The notes beneath the pieces are model-generated. The model was not told where the DNA came from and ran no database searches. It saw nothing but the letters and a program-made list of their open reading frames with translations. From Alphaproteobacteria bacterium (GTDB taxonomy: Bacteria; Pseudomonadota; Alphaproteobacteria; Thalassobaculales; Thalassobaculaceae), in assembly GCA_024742275.1 (NCBI GenBank), contig JANSYS010000003.1, positions 248,001-312,000 on the forward strand: 64,000 bases of DNA. The letters are read 5' to 3'. The translations under genes were made by a program, and so were the position numbers. The stretch's first letter is position 1. Every line of letters starts with the position of its first letter. Of the stretch, positions 19,674-29,208 are shown one piece after another.

Positions 19674-20865
19674 CCGTTCGGGCCTGGACCCGCTTGGCCT
19701 GTACGTCCACTGGCCGTTCTGCCGGGCGAAATGTCCGTATTGCGATTTCAACAGCCATGTCTCGGACAGCGTCGACCACGATCTCTGGCGCGACCGGCTC
19801 GTGCGCGAGCTGGAGACGCTGGCGCCGCGGGTCGGCGGCGGCCCGGAAAGGGCGCGACGGCTGATCAGCATCTTCTTCGGCGGCGGAACGCCGTCGCTGA
19901 TGGAACCGGAGACGGTCTCCGCGGTGATCGAGGCGGCGCGCGTCCTCTTCCAATTCAATAACGATATCGAAATAACACTGGAAGCGAACCCGACCTCCGT
20001 CGAGGCGGCGAAGATGGACGCCTTCCGTCGGGCGGGGATCACCCGAGTATCGCTGGGCGTCCAGGCTATGGACGACGCCGCGCTGCGGTTCTTGGGGCGC
20101 GAACACAGTGCCGCAGAAGCTCTCGCCGCGCTTGAGTCGGTACGCGCGCACATCGAGAACGTCTCGTTCGACCTGATCTATGCGCGTCCAGGACAGGACA
20201 CAGCGTCCTGGATCGCCGAACTGCGACGCGCCGTCGCCCTGGAGCCGACACATCTGTCTCTCTATCAACTCACCATCGAGCCAACGACGCCGTTCTTCGC
20301 CCGGCACGCCCGCGGCGAGTTCGCCCTGCCGGACGAGGACGGGGCGGCGGATCTGTACGAGGCGACCCAGGATCTGCTCTCAACCGCCGGGCTTCCCGCC
20401 TACGAAGTCTCCAACCACGCCCGCGTCGGCCATGCGTGCCGGCACAACCTGGTCTATTGGCGCTATCAGGACTATCTGGGCATCGGTCCGGGCGCCCATG
20501 GCCGGCTGTCTTCCGGCATCACTCTGTCGGCGAAGACCGCGACACGCGGCCACCGCGCCCCGGCGATCTGGCTCGATCGTGTGGAACGGGACGGGCATGC
20601 GCTGGTCGACGACGCATCGATTCCGCGCGACGAAATGCTGATGGAAGCGGTCCTGATGGGCTTGCGCATCGACGAGGGGCTTACCGCCGAGCGGTTTCGC
20701 CACCTGTTCGGCGCAGCGCCGGAGAGACTGTTTTCTGCAGAGGCACTCGCCGTGCTGACCGACGGTGGATTTCTCGAGCGCCTGGGGGACGACTTGCGCG
20801 CAACCGCCATCGGCCGAGCCCGGCTGGACGCCGTCACCTCCCATCTGCTGCGGCATACCGTCTAG
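19651..20865 (+). CDS. hemW: HemW, radical-SAM haem chaperone (coproporphyrinogen oxidase-like)
   Basis: Radical SAM protein of 404 residues. The cluster motif [13 protein letters not shown] (C-x3-C-x2-C), [14 protein letters not shown] and RVSLGVQAM are HemN/HemW-like. The short N-terminus directly before the cluster motif and the [21 protein letters not shown] segment favour HemW, a haem-inserting chaperone, over true HemN. The GTG at 19651 is preferred: GGAG lies 9 bases upstream and the longer in-frame extension only shadows rdgB. It overlaps rdgB by 23 bases. A 15-bp tandem repeat begins 3 bases after its stop. Confidence 0.94.
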   Translation: MADPLTTDRSGLDPLGLYVHWPFCRAKCPYCDFNSHVSDSVDHDLWRDRLVRELETLAPRVGGGPERARRLISIFFGGGTPSLMEPETVSAVIEAARVLFQFNNDIEITLEANPTSVEAAKMDAFRRAGITRVSLGVQAMDDAALRFLGREHSAAEALAALESVRAHIENVSFDLIYARPGQDTASWIAELRRAVALEPTHLSLYQLTIEPTTPFFARHARGEFALPDEDGAADLYEATQDLLSTAGLPAYEVSNHARVGHACRHNLVYWRYQDYLGIGPGAHGRLSSGITLSAKTATRGHRAPAIWLDRVERDGHALVDDASIPRDEMLMEAVLMGLRIDEGLTAERFRHLFGAAPERLFSAEALAVLTDGGFLERLGDDLRATAIGRARLDAVTSHLLRHTV

Positions 20866-20867
20866 CC

Positions 20868-20937
20868 GGCCCGATCCTTCCTGGCCCGATCCTTCCTGGC
20901 CCGATCCTTCCTGGCCCGATCCTTCCTGGCCCGATCC
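20868..20937. repeat. 15-bp tandem repeat (minisatellite)
   Basis: Four identical copies of GGCCCGATCCTTCCT (20868, 20883, 20898 and 20913) plus a truncated fifth of 10 bases. It fills most of the gap between the convergent hemW and lipoprotein genes. The unit is a multiple of three and is open in one plus-strand frame (reading GPILP), but no start or coding context supports translation. It is a probable slippage-variable locus. Confidence 0.95.
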
Positions 20938-20960
20938 GCCCTGTCCGATCTACGCCGACC

Positions 20961-22238
20961 TCAGTTGATCGCCGGCGAAAAGGACTGCGGCGCCGGATCG
21001 ATACTTCGGAAACCGTTCTCGGTAACCCGCAGCACCGCGAGACCGCGCTGATTTGTGCCGTCCGGCAGCAGGCGGAACAGACCGTCGGCGCCCGCGAAAC
21101 CCGAGGGCTGCGTCAGGTTCTCGAAGGCGAAGGGGGCGTCGTCCGTCTGCCGTGCCAGCACCGCGGTCAGGCCGACGGCGTCGTAGGAAAGCGACGCCAG
21201 ACCATGCGGCGCGGTGCCGTAGACGGCCCGATATCGGTCGACGAAACCCTGACGCATGGCCGGATCGGGTGCCGCGAACCAACCGCCGAGCAGCGTCGGC
21301 TCCCGACTCAAGGCCCGATCCGCCCACAAAGCCGTGCCGAGATATTTCACCTCTTTCGGATCGATATCGTAATAAGCCATCAGCGGAGCCACGTTCAAAA
21401 TCGACTGCCCACCCTCGGGAACGAGAACCGCGTCGTAGGGAAAGGTGTCGCCGGCGGTCGCCGCGAATCGTTGAACCGTCTCGGACAGCGACGGCGATCC
21501 GGGGGTGTAGGACTGGGTGCGCGTGATCGCCGCGCCGGCGCGGGCAGCGGACTGACGGGCCGCCTCGACAACCGTGAACCCATAGGCATTGGAGGGGGCC
21601 AGAACACCGATTCGCGCGAAACCGTTCGCCGCAGCATAACGGATCACCCGCTCGACCTGCTCGCCCGGCAGCAGCCCCAGGATCCAGACACCGTCGCCGG
21701 CCGCCGTGCGATCGTTGGAAAAGGCGAGCACCGGCACGTTCGCGGCGCGGGCAACCGGAGCGACGGCCTTGGCCGATTCCGAGAACAACGGGCCGACGAT
21801 CAGGTCGGCGCCTTCGGCGATGGCATTCTGCGCGGCCTCCGCCGCCATCTGCGGGCTGGACGCCGTGTCGTAGAAGGCGAGGGTGAAATCGTCGTCCGCG
21901 ATATCGAACAGCGCGAGTTCGGCCGCGTTCCGCAGCGCTTTACCGACCTCGGTCGCGCGGCCGGTCAACGGCACGAGCAGGGCCACTTTCGGCGGTCCGC
22001 TGCGATCAAGTATGACGACCGGCCCCGGCTCCGGTTGCGTCTGACCGACGTCGAGGGTCGATGGCGGCGGCGCATCGGCAGGCTTCGGTGCAGGCGCCGA
22101 TTCCACCCGTTCGGTCGGCACCAACGGCTCAAGTGTGCTAGAACATGCGCCAAGAAACGCAACCATCACGAACAATGCCGCTGCCAGCCCTGCCCGGCGT
22201 GCCCGGAATCCCACCATGCGCTTCACCTCTCGCCTCAT
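20961..22238 (-). CDS. LpoA-type periplasmic-binding lipoprotein (penicillin-binding protein activator-like)
   Basis: Exported lipoprotein of about 425 residues. A basic start and hydrophobic core end in the lipobox FLGACSS, followed by a Pro-rich linker. The rest is a type I periplasmic-binding fold (Peripla_BP_6): KVALLVPLTGRATEVGKAL, GADLIVGPLFSESAKAVAPVA, VPVLAFSNDRT and IGVLAPSNAYG. Position beside yraN and a BON lipoprotein matches the lpoA-yraN-dolP neighbourhood of other proteobacteria, hence the PBP-activator suggestion; an amino-acid-binding role is the alternative. The start at 22238 has GGAAGGA upstream; 22217 (AGAGGTGA upstream) is equally possible. Confidence 0.82.
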   Translation of the reverse strand: MRREVKRMVGFRARRAGLAAALFVMVAFLGACSSTLEPLVPTERVESAPAPKPADAPPPSTLDVGQTQPEPGPVVILDRSGPPKVALLVPLTGRATEVGKALRNAAELALFDIADDDFTLAFYDTASSPQMAAEAAQNAIAEGADLIVGPLFSESAKAVAPVARAANVPVLAFSNDRTAAGDGVWILGLLPGEQVERVIRYAAANGFARIGVLAPSNAYGFTVVEAARQSAARAGAAITRTQSYTPGSPSLSETVQRFAATAGDTFPYDAVLVPEGGQSILNVAPLMAYYDIDPKEVKYLGTALWADRALSREPTLLGGWFAAPDPAMRQGFVDRYRAVYGTAPHGLASLSYDAVGLTAVLARQTDDAPFAFENLTQPSGFAGADGLFRLLPDGTNQRGLAVLRVTENGFRSIDPAPQSFSPAIN

Positions 22239-22357
22239 ACCGATCCTTCCGACGTTCCGCACCGGCCGTCCCGAACACGGCCGACGCTAATGGACCGGCG
22301 CGGCCAAGTAAACGTGGCGCCCCGACCCGGCGACCGGCCAAACCCGTCGACCGCTCC

Positions 22358-22759
22358 ATGAGGCCACAGGAAGATGACGACTTCGCGGCAACGGTCCGGG
22401 AGAAGCGGCGGCGTGCCCATTCTTGGGGTCTGGCCGCCGAGACCTGGGCGTCGGTCTGGCTCCGGCTGAAGGGCTACCGCATCCTGGCGCGGCGGGTCCG
22501 AACCCCCGCCGGCGAGATCGATCTGCTGGCACGGCGCGGCAACGTTCTGATCGCCGTCGAAGTCAAGGCGCGGCCAAGCGTCGAGGCCGCACTATTCGCC
22601 GTTTCGACACGCCAGCGCCTGCGGATCGCCCGGGCACTGGACTTGGTCGCCGGCAGGGACGCACGGCTTGCCGACCTGACCCGACGTCTCGACCTCGTGG
22701 CGGTCCGGCCCTGGCGGCTGCCGGTGCATCTGCGCGACCTGCACAGGGACTTTGGATGA
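22358..22759 (+). CDS. YraN/UPF0102 nuclease-like protein
   Basis: UPF0102 family protein, 133 residues, with an endonuclease-like fold. It has GLAAETWASVWLRLKGYRILARRVRT, then the metal-site pattern AGEIDLLARRGNVLIAVEVKAR (E-I-D with E-V-K). YraN proteins are linked to DNA uptake or repair, but the activity is unproven. The ATG at 22358 is the only one consistent with family length. It is divergent from the lipoprotein gene and 79 bases before the BON protein. In many proteobacteria rsmI sits beside yraN, but it is absent here. Confidence 0.88.
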   Translation: MRPQEDDDFAATVREKRRRAHSWGLAAETWASVWLRLKGYRILARRVRTPAGEIDLLARRGNVLIAVEVKARPSVEAALFAVSTRQRLRIARALDLVAGRDARLADLTRRLDLVAVRPWRLPVHLRDLHRDFG

Positions 22760-22838
22760 CCGGTGAGCGGCGAGACCCGGTGACGGCGCCGCACGAAACA
22801 CCTAAGTATGGTCGGACATCGAACGGGAGAGCGAGACC

Positions 22839-23462
22839 ATGTCCCTCGAAGTACGATCGGCCGCCCGCCGCGCCGTCATCCGCCGTCTGGGCCTCACCGC
22901 CGGCCTGCTGACCCTTCTGTCGGTGCCGCTCGCAGGCTGCACGCCGGTCGGCGTGGCGGTCGGGGCCGGTGCCGCCGGGGTTACCGCCGCCCAGACCGAG
23001 AAGGGGTTCACGCGCTCGGTCGACGACGGTCGGATTCGTCTCCAGCTCAACGCCAAATTCTTCGAGACCAACTACGACCTGTTCGCGGATGTCGCGCTCA
23101 CCGTCGACGAAGGTCGGGTCCTGCTCACCGGTGCGGTCGAGGACCCCGAGGACCGGGTGACCGCGACCCGTCTTGCCTGGACAGCCGACGGCGTCGTCGA
23201 GGTGATCAACGAAATTCAGGTGACCGACCAGTCGACGCTGACCGATTTCGGCCGCGACGCCAGGATCACCGCCGAACTGCGGCTCAAGCTGCTCGGGGAC
23301 GATCAGGTCGCCTCAATCAACTATTCGGTCGAGGTGGTGAACCAGACCGTCTACATCATGGGAATCGCGCGCAGCCAGGTGGAGTTGGCCCGGGTGATCG
23401 GCCACGCCCGCAACATCCAGTATGTGCGCGCTGTGGTTGACTACGTCCGGGTGCAGTCGTGA
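22839..23462 (+). CDS. BON-domain lipoprotein (DolP/YraP-like)
   Basis: A 207-residue lipoprotein with a basic N-terminus, hydrophobic core and lipobox VPLAGCTP near residue 34. Two BON repeats follow: about 60-130 (IRLQLNAKFFETNY through EVINEIQV) and 135-205 (ITAELRLKLLGDDQ through RAVVDYVRV). DolP proteins sit in the outer membrane and support envelope integrity. A GGGAGAGCGAG Shine-Dalgarno precedes the ATG. The stop overlaps the next gene by 4 bases (GTGA). Confidence 0.9.
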   Translation: MSLEVRSAARRAVIRRLGLTAGLLTLLSVPLAGCTPVGVAVGAGAAGVTAAQTEKGFTRSVDDGRIRLQLNAKFFETNYDLFADVALTVDEGRVLLTGAVEDPEDRVTATRLAWTADGVVEVINEIQVTDQSTLTDFGRDARITAELRLKLLGDDQVASINYSVEVVNQTVYIMGIARSQVELARVIGHARNIQYVRAVVDYVRVQS

Positions 23463-24322
23463 CCGGCAACACCCCTTTTGGCAATGACGGAACCCGTATG
23501 ACCGCGGACACCGCCGGGGCCCTCCTCGATTCGGCAGCCGCGACCTGCTCGGCGGATCCCCTGGCCCAGCTCGACATGGCCAGTCTAGCGCTTGCCTTCT
23601 CGGTGCTTGAACGGCCGGAGACCGATACCGACGGCGCACTCGCCCACCTCAAAGCCCTCTCACACCGCTTATCGGGCAGCGCCAGCGCGCAGCCGTCCGA
23701 GGTCCTGCGGGAGGTGATGGCCGTGGAATTCGGCTATGCCGGAGACGCCGACACCTACGACGACATGGTCAACGCCGATCTCGCGGCCGTCATCGAACGG
23801 CGACGGGGCCTGCCGGTGGCGCTGGGCATCCTGTACTGCCACGCCGCCCGGGCGGCCGGCTGGGACGCCGGAGGGTTGAGCTTCCCGGCGCATTTCTTGA
23901 TCCGGGTGGACGGCCCCGGCGGCCGCCACATCATCGATCCCTTCAACCGTGGCGAAGCGATCGACGCGGGCGGCATGCGCGCTCTGCTGCGGCAGATGGG
24001 CGCCGGAGACGAGCTGAAGGGCGAGCATCATCAACTGGTTCCGGACCGCCACGTGCTGTTGCGACTTCAAAACAATATCAAGCTGCGGCGTCTGCGGATC
24101 AACGATATCGAGGGCGGTCTCGCGGTCCTCGGGCGCATGCGCCGCCTCGCCCCCGACCTGGCCGGGCTGGCGATGGAAGAGGCCGCGATCCTGGCGGAGG
24201 GGGGCGCCATCCTGGGCGCCGCCAAGGCGGTGCGCGGCTTCCTGGAGTCCGGCTTCGGCCGGATTGACGAACGATCGGAGATGGAGCGGTTCCTCGCCTC
24301 CATCGAAACGCGCTTGAACTGA
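23459..24322 (+). CDS. SirB1-family transglutaminase-like protein
   Basis: A 287-residue SirB1/transglutaminase-like protein. The core signature is [20 protein letters not shown], then [22 protein letters not shown] and [17 protein letters not shown], and the C-terminal TPR-like helices include [13 protein letters not shown]. The family is widespread and of unknown biochemical role. It starts with GTG overlapping the BON gene stop, so the two are translationally coupled. An in-frame ATG at 23498 is a possible later start. Confidence 0.85.
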   Translation: MTGNTPFGNDGTRMTADTAGALLDSAAATCSADPLAQLDMASLALAFSVLERPETDTDGALAHLKALSHRLSGSASAQPSEVLREVMAVEFGYAGDADTYDDMVNADLAAVIERRRGLPVALGILYCHAARAAGWDAGGLSFPAHFLIRVDGPGGRHIIDPFNRGEAIDAGGMRALLRQMGAGDELKGEHHQLVPDRHVLLRLQNNIKLRRLRINDIEGGLAVLGRMRRLAPDLAGLAMEEAAILAEGGAILGAAKAVRGFLESGFGRIDERSEMERFLASIETRLN

Positions 24323-24401
24323 CCGCCGCACGGGCCGATTGTCGCGCCTGACGCGTCGCCGGACGCACATAGCCACAGAGAACGACGGACGGGAGACAGC
24401 C

Positions 24402-25340
24402 ATGGGCCTTGAGGTCGCCATCCAGATGGACCCGATCGAACCGGTCGACATCAATGCCGACAGCACCTTCGCCATGGCGCTGGAGGCGAAGAAACGTGGC
24501 CACAAGCTGTATCACTATCTTCCCAAGCACCTGAGCTTCCGCGATCGCAAGGTCACCGCCCGCGCCGCCGAACTGGACGTGCGCCGGGTCAAGGGCGACC
24601 ACTTCACGCTCGGCGACCGTGCGCCGATGAACCTGGCCGATGTCGACGTGGTGCTCATGCGCCAGGACCCGCCCTTCGACATGTCCTACATCACCGCGAC
24701 CCACGTGCTGGAGCATATCCACCCGAAAACCCTGGTGGTGAACGATCCGGCCGAGGTGCGCAACGCCCCGGAGAAGCTGTTCGTCACCCATTTCGACGAC
24801 GTCATGCCGCCGACCCTGATCACCAGCGACCCTGACGAGATCAAGGCGTTCCGCGACGAGCACAAGGACATCATCGTCAAGCCGCTGTTCGGCAACGGCG
24901 GCGCGGGCGTGTTCCACATCAAGCCGGGCGACGAGAATTTGAACTCCCTGCTGGAACTCTTCACCCAGATGTTCCGCGAGCCGATCATCGTTCAGACCTA
25001 CCTGCCGGAAGTCCGCCAGGGCGACAAGCGGGTGATCCTGGTCGATGGCAAGGGCGTGGGCGCCATCAATCGCATCCCGGCCGAGGGCGAGGCCCGCTCG
25101 AACATGCATGTCGGCGGCCGCGCGGTGAAATGCGAGATGACCAAGCGCGACCACGAGATCTGCGAGATCATCGGCCCGGAGCTGAAGAAGCGCGGCCAGA
25201 TCTTCGTCGGCATCGACGTGATCGGCCGCTATCTGACCGAGATCAACGTCACCTCCCCCACCGGCATCCAGGAACTGAGCCGCTTCGACGACATCGACGT
25301 CCCGGCGATGCTGTGGGACGCGATCGAGGGGCGGCTTTAG
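24402..25340 (+). CDS. gshB: Glutathione synthetase
   Basis: ATP-grasp ligase joining gamma-glutamylcysteine and glycine, 312 residues, as in the family. It has [19 protein letters not shown] at the start, [16 protein letters not shown], the ATP-binding [15 protein letters not shown] and [17 protein letters not shown], and the terminal [20 protein letters not shown]. The ATG at 24402 is chosen because GGGAGA lies just upstream and the family starts here; a start at 24339 is in frame. It converges on yifB/comM. Confidence 0.98.
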   Translation: MGLEVAIQMDPIEPVDINADSTFAMALEAKKRGHKLYHYLPKHLSFRDRKVTARAAELDVRRVKGDHFTLGDRAPMNLADVDVVLMRQDPPFDMSYITATHVLEHIHPKTLVVNDPAEVRNAPEKLFVTHFDDVMPPTLITSDPDEIKAFRDEHKDIIVKPLFGNGGAGVFHIKPGDENLNSLLELFTQMFREPIIVQTYLPEVRQGDKRVILVDGKGVGAINRIPAEGEARSNMHVGGRAVKCEMTKRDHEICEIIGPELKKRGQIFVGIDVIGRYLTEINVTSPTGIQELSRFDDIDVPAMLWDAIEGRL

Positions 25341-25367
25341 CCGCCGCGCCCTGAGCGGGGTCCGTTC

Positions 25368-26891
25368 CTATCCACCCCCACTCCCCCGATAGGCCAGCGC
25401 CTCGGCGACATGGACCCGGCCGACGGTCTCGGACCGGTCGAGATCGGCGAGGGTGCGGGCGACCTTGAGGACGCGGTGGTAGCCGCGGGCCGAGAGGTTC
25501 AGCTTCTCTGCCGCCCGTCGCATCAGGCCGCGGCCAGGCTCGTCGGGCTCGGCCACGGCAGTCAGCAGCTCGCCGTCCGCGTCGGCGTTGGTGCGAACCC
25601 TGCCGGTGGGGTCGAGGCGGCGGTACCGCTCGGTCTGCACAGCACGGGCGGCGGCGACCCGGGCGGCGACGGCGGCGCTGTCCTCGGCGGCGGGGGGAAG
25701 CGACAGGTCCGCCGCCGACACCGCCTGCACCTCTATTGCCAGATCGAAACGGTCCAGCAGCGGACCGGACAGCCGATTCTGATAGTCGCCGCCGCAGCGC
25801 GGCGCCCGCGCGCAGGCGCGCGCCGGATCGGCCATGTGGCCGCAGCGGCACGGGTTCATGGCGGCGACGAGCTGGAAGCGGGCGGGATAGGTCACGTGGT
25901 GGTTGGCCCGGGCGATCACCGCCTCCCCGGTCTCGATCGGCTGGCGCAGGGCGTCGAGCACCGGGCGGGGAAACTCGGCAAGCTCGTCGAGGAACAGCAC
26001 GCCGCGATGGGCGAGCGAGACCTCTCCCGGCCGCGCCCGCATGCCGCCGCCGATCAGCGCCGGGGCGGACGCGGAGTGATGCGGGTCGCGGAACGGCCGG
26101 CCGCGCTCGATCCGGCCCTCCTTCAGCACCCCCGCTACCGAGCGGATCATCGACACCTCCAGCGCCTCGGCCGGGGTCAGCGGCGGCAGCAGACCGGGCA
26201 GGCGCGCGGCCATCATCGACTTGCCGGCGCCGGGCGGGCCGACCATCAGCAGGTTGTGGTTGCCCGCCGCGACCACCTCGATCGCCCGCTTGGCGGTCTC
26301 CTGGCCCTTCACGTCCTTCAGGTCGGGGTAGTGGGGCTCGGCCTCGACCAGGCCCTGCGGCGGCTCCGGCAGAACCTGGACCCCGCGCAGGTGGTTCAGC
26401 AGGGAGAGCAGGTCCGGGGCGGCGATCACCTCGATCCCGTCGGCCCAGCGCGCCTCGGCGCCGCAGGCCGCCGGACAGATCACACCGCGCCGTCCGCCCG
26501 CCGCCGCGGCCACCGCCGCCGGCAGCACGCCGGCCACCGGCGAGATCCGCCCGTCCAACGCCAATTCGCCCAAAACGATCCGATCGGCGACGTCCTCGAC
26601 CGACAGCGCGCCCATGGCGACAAGAATGCCGAGCGCCACCGGCAGGTCGAAATGTCCGCCCTCCTTCGGCAGGTCCGCGGGGGCCAGGTTCACGGTTATG
26701 CGCTTGTACGGCAGGGAGAGACCGAGGGCGGACAGCGCGGCGACCACCCGCTCCCGGCTCTCGGTGACCGCCTTGTCTGCCAGACCGACCAGCGAAACCC
26801 CGGCCCAGCCGCCGCCTCCCACATGCACCTGAACGTCCACTTCCACGGTCTCGATGCCGCGAAACGCCACCGTCGTCACCCGTGCCGTCAT
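25368..26891 (-). CDS. ComM/YifB-type magnesium chelatase-like AAA+ ATPase
   Basis: A 507-residue protein with a Lon-like N-terminal domain (opening VTTVAFRGIETVEVDVQVHV), then an AAA+ module with Walker A GPPGAGKSMMAARLPGLLPP near residue 222, Walker B VLFLDELAEF and a zinc-like Cys pattern (NPCRCG, then CARAPRCGG). A Mg-chelatase C-terminal region ends the protein. ComM is a hexameric branch-migration helicase used in natural transformation; the alphaproteobacterial copies are little studied. The start at 26891 has GGGAGG at good spacing. Confidence 0.93.
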   Translation of the reverse strand: MTARVTTVAFRGIETVEVDVQVHVGGGGWAGVSLVGLADKAVTESRERVVAALSALGLSLPYKRITVNLAPADLPKEGGHFDLPVALGILVAMGALSVEDVADRIVLGELALDGRISPVAGVLPAAVAAAAGGRRGVICPAACGAEARWADGIEVIAAPDLLSLLNHLRGVQVLPEPPQGLVEAEPHYPDLKDVKGQETAKRAIEVVAAGNHNLLMVGPPGAGKSMMAARLPGLLPPLTPAEALEVSMIRSVAGVLKEGRIERGRPFRDPHHSASAPALIGGGMRARPGEVSLAHRGVLFLDELAEFPRPVLDALRQPIETGEAVIARANHHVTYPARFQLVAAMNPCRCGHMADPARACARAPRCGGDYQNRLSGPLLDRFDLAIEVQAVSAADLSLPPAAEDSAAVAARVAAARAVQTERYRRLDPTGRVRTNADADGELLTAVAEPDEPGRGLMRRAAEKLNLSARGYHRVLKVARTLADLDRSETVGRVHVAEALAYRGSGGG

Positions 26892-27024
26892 GCAGGTTCC
26901 TCCCCGATCCAGACCCGCGTAGGGTCCATGGATCCGGCCCATGCGCCCGAGCGTGGCGGATTAGCCATGGAAGGAGGGGGAGCGGTTTCTCGCGCCGGCG
27001 GCTGGAAGGGCGAGGTCTTCGAGC

Positions 27025-28290
27025 CTACCCGGCGGCGTGGAGCACCGTCGCAGCGACACCGACCGCATTCTCGAAATCAGCCTTCACGAGAACAGCGTCC
27101 GTGAAGACGGCACCGGTCAGGTCGGCGTGATGGAACACCGCGCCGTCGAGGATCGCCTGACTGAAATCGGCATTCTGCGCCACGGCGCCGACCAGACTCG
27201 CACCGGACAGATCCGCCGGCCAGTCGCGTACCAGCTCCAGGGTCGACGGCTTCAAGATCTGCATCGGCGTGAGCCGTGCGCGGGTCAGGGTGCATCCGTC
27301 GAGCACCGCCCCCTTGAACGAGGTGCCACGGAGGTCCGCCTGGGTTAGATCCGCCCGCTCGAGCTTCGCGCCCGCCATCTGGGCGAAACGGAAGGAACAC
27401 TGCTTGAGATTGGCGCCGGTAAGATCCGATCCCTCGAAATCGGCAGCGGACAGATCCGCACCGGAGAAATCCATGCCCGACAGGTCGAGGCCCTTGAAGG
27501 ACGCCCGCTCTCCCTTCTTTCCGCCCGAACTGATCCAGAGGAAATTCTGGATCACCCGAGTCTGAAGGTCGGGCGCCATGGTTTCGAGCCCGGTGGCGAT
27601 CCGGCAGTCGGTCAGATTCGCGCCCGCCATATCGGCGCCGTCCAGGTTGCACGATCGCAGATCCGACCCGGTCAAATCCGTATCCATCAGCACGGAGTCG
27701 GCGAAGTTCACGCCCCGCAGGTTCGATCCGCGCAGGTCGGATCCCTTGAAGGAACTCTTCGACAGATCCGCCTTGGCAAGATTGACGTCGCGGAGAACGG
27801 CGCTCTGGAAGGCCGTGTTGATAGCGATCACGCCGGACATGTTCGCGCCCGACAGATTGGTGCGCACGACCGTCGCCTCGGAGATGTCCGCCTTGGCCAA
27901 ATTGGATTTCTGCTCGATCGTGCGGTTCAGGTCCTGGATACGGGCCGGCCGCAGGTCTGCGTCCGTCAGGTCGGCCGTCATCAGTTTGGCGCCCTTCAGG
28001 TCGGCGCCGCGCAGGTCCGCCTTGATCAGTTTGGCGCCCGCGAAATCGCACTGTTCGAGCTTGGCGGTCGAGAACTGCGTCGACTGGAGGTTTGCGCCCG
28101 CGAACGAAGCGCCGCGCAGGTCGGTGCCGTGGAACAGTCCCTGGCGCAGGTCCGTCCCGGCCAGCATGGCGCCGCGGAGGGTCTTGTGACGGAAGTCCGC
28201 CTGAACACCACCGCTATACTGCTTCAGATAGAGCGCGTGCTTGCGGACCGACTCCGCCACATCCCAATCGAGATCGTTTGCTCGTTGCAT
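27025..28290 (-). CDS. Pentapeptide-repeat protein (A[D/N]LxX type)
   Basis: A 421-residue protein built largely from pentapeptide repeats of the ADLRG/ANLSG type, in two blocks (about 35-235 and 270-420) separated by a non-repeat segment around 235-265. Such proteins fold as a right-handed quadrilateral beta-helix; some mimic DNA and protect gyrase (Qnr/MfpA), but most are unassigned. There is no signal peptide or membrane segment, so it is probably cytosolic. It has a promoter-like element about 110 bases upstream and no obvious operon partner. Confidence 0.9.
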   Translation of the reverse strand: MQRANDLDWDVAESVRKHALYLKQYSGGVQADFRHKTLRGAMLAGTDLRQGLFHGTDLRGASFAGANLQSTQFSTAKLEQCDFAGAKLIKADLRGADLKGAKLMTADLTDADLRPARIQDLNRTIEQKSNLAKADISEATVVRTNLSGANMSGVIAINTAFQSAVLRDVNLAKADLSKSSFKGSDLRGSNLRGVNFADSVLMDTDLTGSDLRSCNLDGADMAGANLTDCRIATGLETMAPDLQTRVIQNFLWISSGGKKGERASFKGLDLSGMDFSGADLSAADFEGSDLTGANLKQCSFRFAQMAGAKLERADLTQADLRGTSFKGAVLDGCTLTRARLTPMQILKPSTLELVRDWPADLSGASLVGAVAQNADFSQAILDGAVFHHADLTGAVFTDAVLVKADFENAVGVAATVLHAAG

Positions 28291-28404
28291 GCGAACTCCG
28301 GCCGCAAACGGGACGCCGTGCCAAGGTCCCGCGTCCGACGACTTAGTCCAGCAAGGAAAACTTCGTTTCCCCCACTGTCACCAACATCAGCCGGTGTCCC
28401 AACC

Positions 28405-28434
28405 AATATGAGCTTTGAATGTTTATATTGTCAA
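28405..28434 (-). promoter_or_regulatory. Putative sigma-70-like promoter of the pentapeptide-repeat gene
   Basis: On the minus strand TTGACA (28434-28429) is followed by an 18-base spacer and CATATT (28410-28405). It lies in a locally AT-rich stretch of the 204-base gap between the HIT gene and the pentapeptide gene, giving a leader of roughly 105 bases. The -35 box is perfect; the -10 matches TATAAT at four of six positions. Confidence 0.5.
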
Positions 28435-28494
28435 AATTTACAGCTTGTTCACGCGAAAACGTGATCAATGCTCAGCACAATTCCCGATGAGACT

Positions 28495-28857
28495 TTACAC
28501 CGGCTTGATGATTCGCCCGAGATTCTGGCCGCCGAACAGATGGAGGTGAAAATGCGGCACTTCCTGGTTGGCGTCGCGCCCGTGGTTCGACAGCACCCGG
28601 TAGCCGTTCTCCTCGATCCCGAGATCTCTGGCGATCCGGCCGGCCGCCCGAACGAAGGCTGCGATCTCCGCGTCGCTCGCCTTCTCGGAGAAATCGGCGA
28701 ACGAGACATACGCGCCTTTGGGGATGATCAGGACGTGGGTCGGGGTCTGAGGCTGGATATCCCTGAACGCCAAGACATGCTCGTCCTCGTAGACCGTGTC
28801 GTTCGGAATCTCGCCGCGCAGGATCTTGGCGAAGATGTTGTTCGGATCGTAGCTCAT
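28495..28857 (-). CDS. HIT-family nucleotide-binding protein (HINT-like)
   Basis: A 120-residue histidine-triad protein. IFAKILRGEIPNDTVYEDEHV at the start, PTHVLIIPKGAYVS in the middle, and the triad EVPHFHLHLFGGQNLG with its nucleotide-attacking His. HINT proteins cleave AMP-linked amides. The ATG overlaps the hisE stop by 4 bases (ATGA), so it is the last gene of the his cluster; this HIT-hisE linkage is common in alphaproteobacteria. Confidence 0.94.
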   Translation of the reverse strand: MSYDPNNIFAKILRGEIPNDTVYEDEHVLAFRDIQPQTPTHVLIIPKGAYVSFADFSEKASDAEIAAFVRAAGRIARDLGIEENGYRVLSNHGRDANQEVPHFHLHLFGGQNLGRIIKPV

Positions 28858-29192
28858 TCACCGTCTCCCTTGGACGTGGCGCGGGCGGCTTTCTCCGTCA
28901 GGCCGGAGACGCCCTGACGCGCCTCCAGCTTCGCCCAGACCGTCTCCGGCGCGACACCCGCGGCGGTCCACAGCACCAACAGGTGGTACAGCAGGTCGGC
29001 GCTTTCGGAGGCAAGCGCGTCGCCGTCTCCGCGCGCCGCCTCTATGACCACCTCCACCGCCTCCTCGCCGACCTTCTGGGCGGACTTGACCGGACCGGCG
29101 GCCAGCAGCTTCGCGGTGTAGCTGGTTCCGGCATCGGCGCCCTTGCGCGACGCGACGGTGGCGGCAAGCCGGTCTAGAATGTGGTCGTTCAT
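28854..29192 (-). CDS. hisE: Phosphoribosyl-ATP pyrophosphohydrolase
   Basis: Second enzyme of histidine synthesis, converting PR-ATP to PR-AMP, 112 residues. The MazG-like metal site is seen as QKVGEEAVEVVIEAARGD and SESADLLYHLLVLW. The ATG at 29192 is used; a longer in-frame extension only covers the hisE-hisF gap. It starts 17 bases after hisF and overlaps the HIT gene by 4 bases. No HisI domain is fused. Confidence 0.95.
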   Translation of the reverse strand: MNDHILDRLAATVASRKGADAGTSYTAKLLAAGPVKSAQKVGEEAVEVVIEAARGDGDALASESADLLYHLLVLWTAAGVAPETVWAKLEARQGVSGLTEKAARATSKGDGE

Positions 29193-29208
29193 TGTCCCCG
29201 CCCCCCGA

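Noticed and set aside
20868..20937. CRISPR-like array
   Set aside because: The 15-bp units are directly adjacent with no spacers and no cas genes are present.
20436..22361. 641-codon plus-strand ORF containing GPILP repeats
   Set aside because: It spans the end of hemW, the 15-bp tandem repeat and the antisense of the lipoprotein gene; the collagen-like repeats only reflect the minisatellite.
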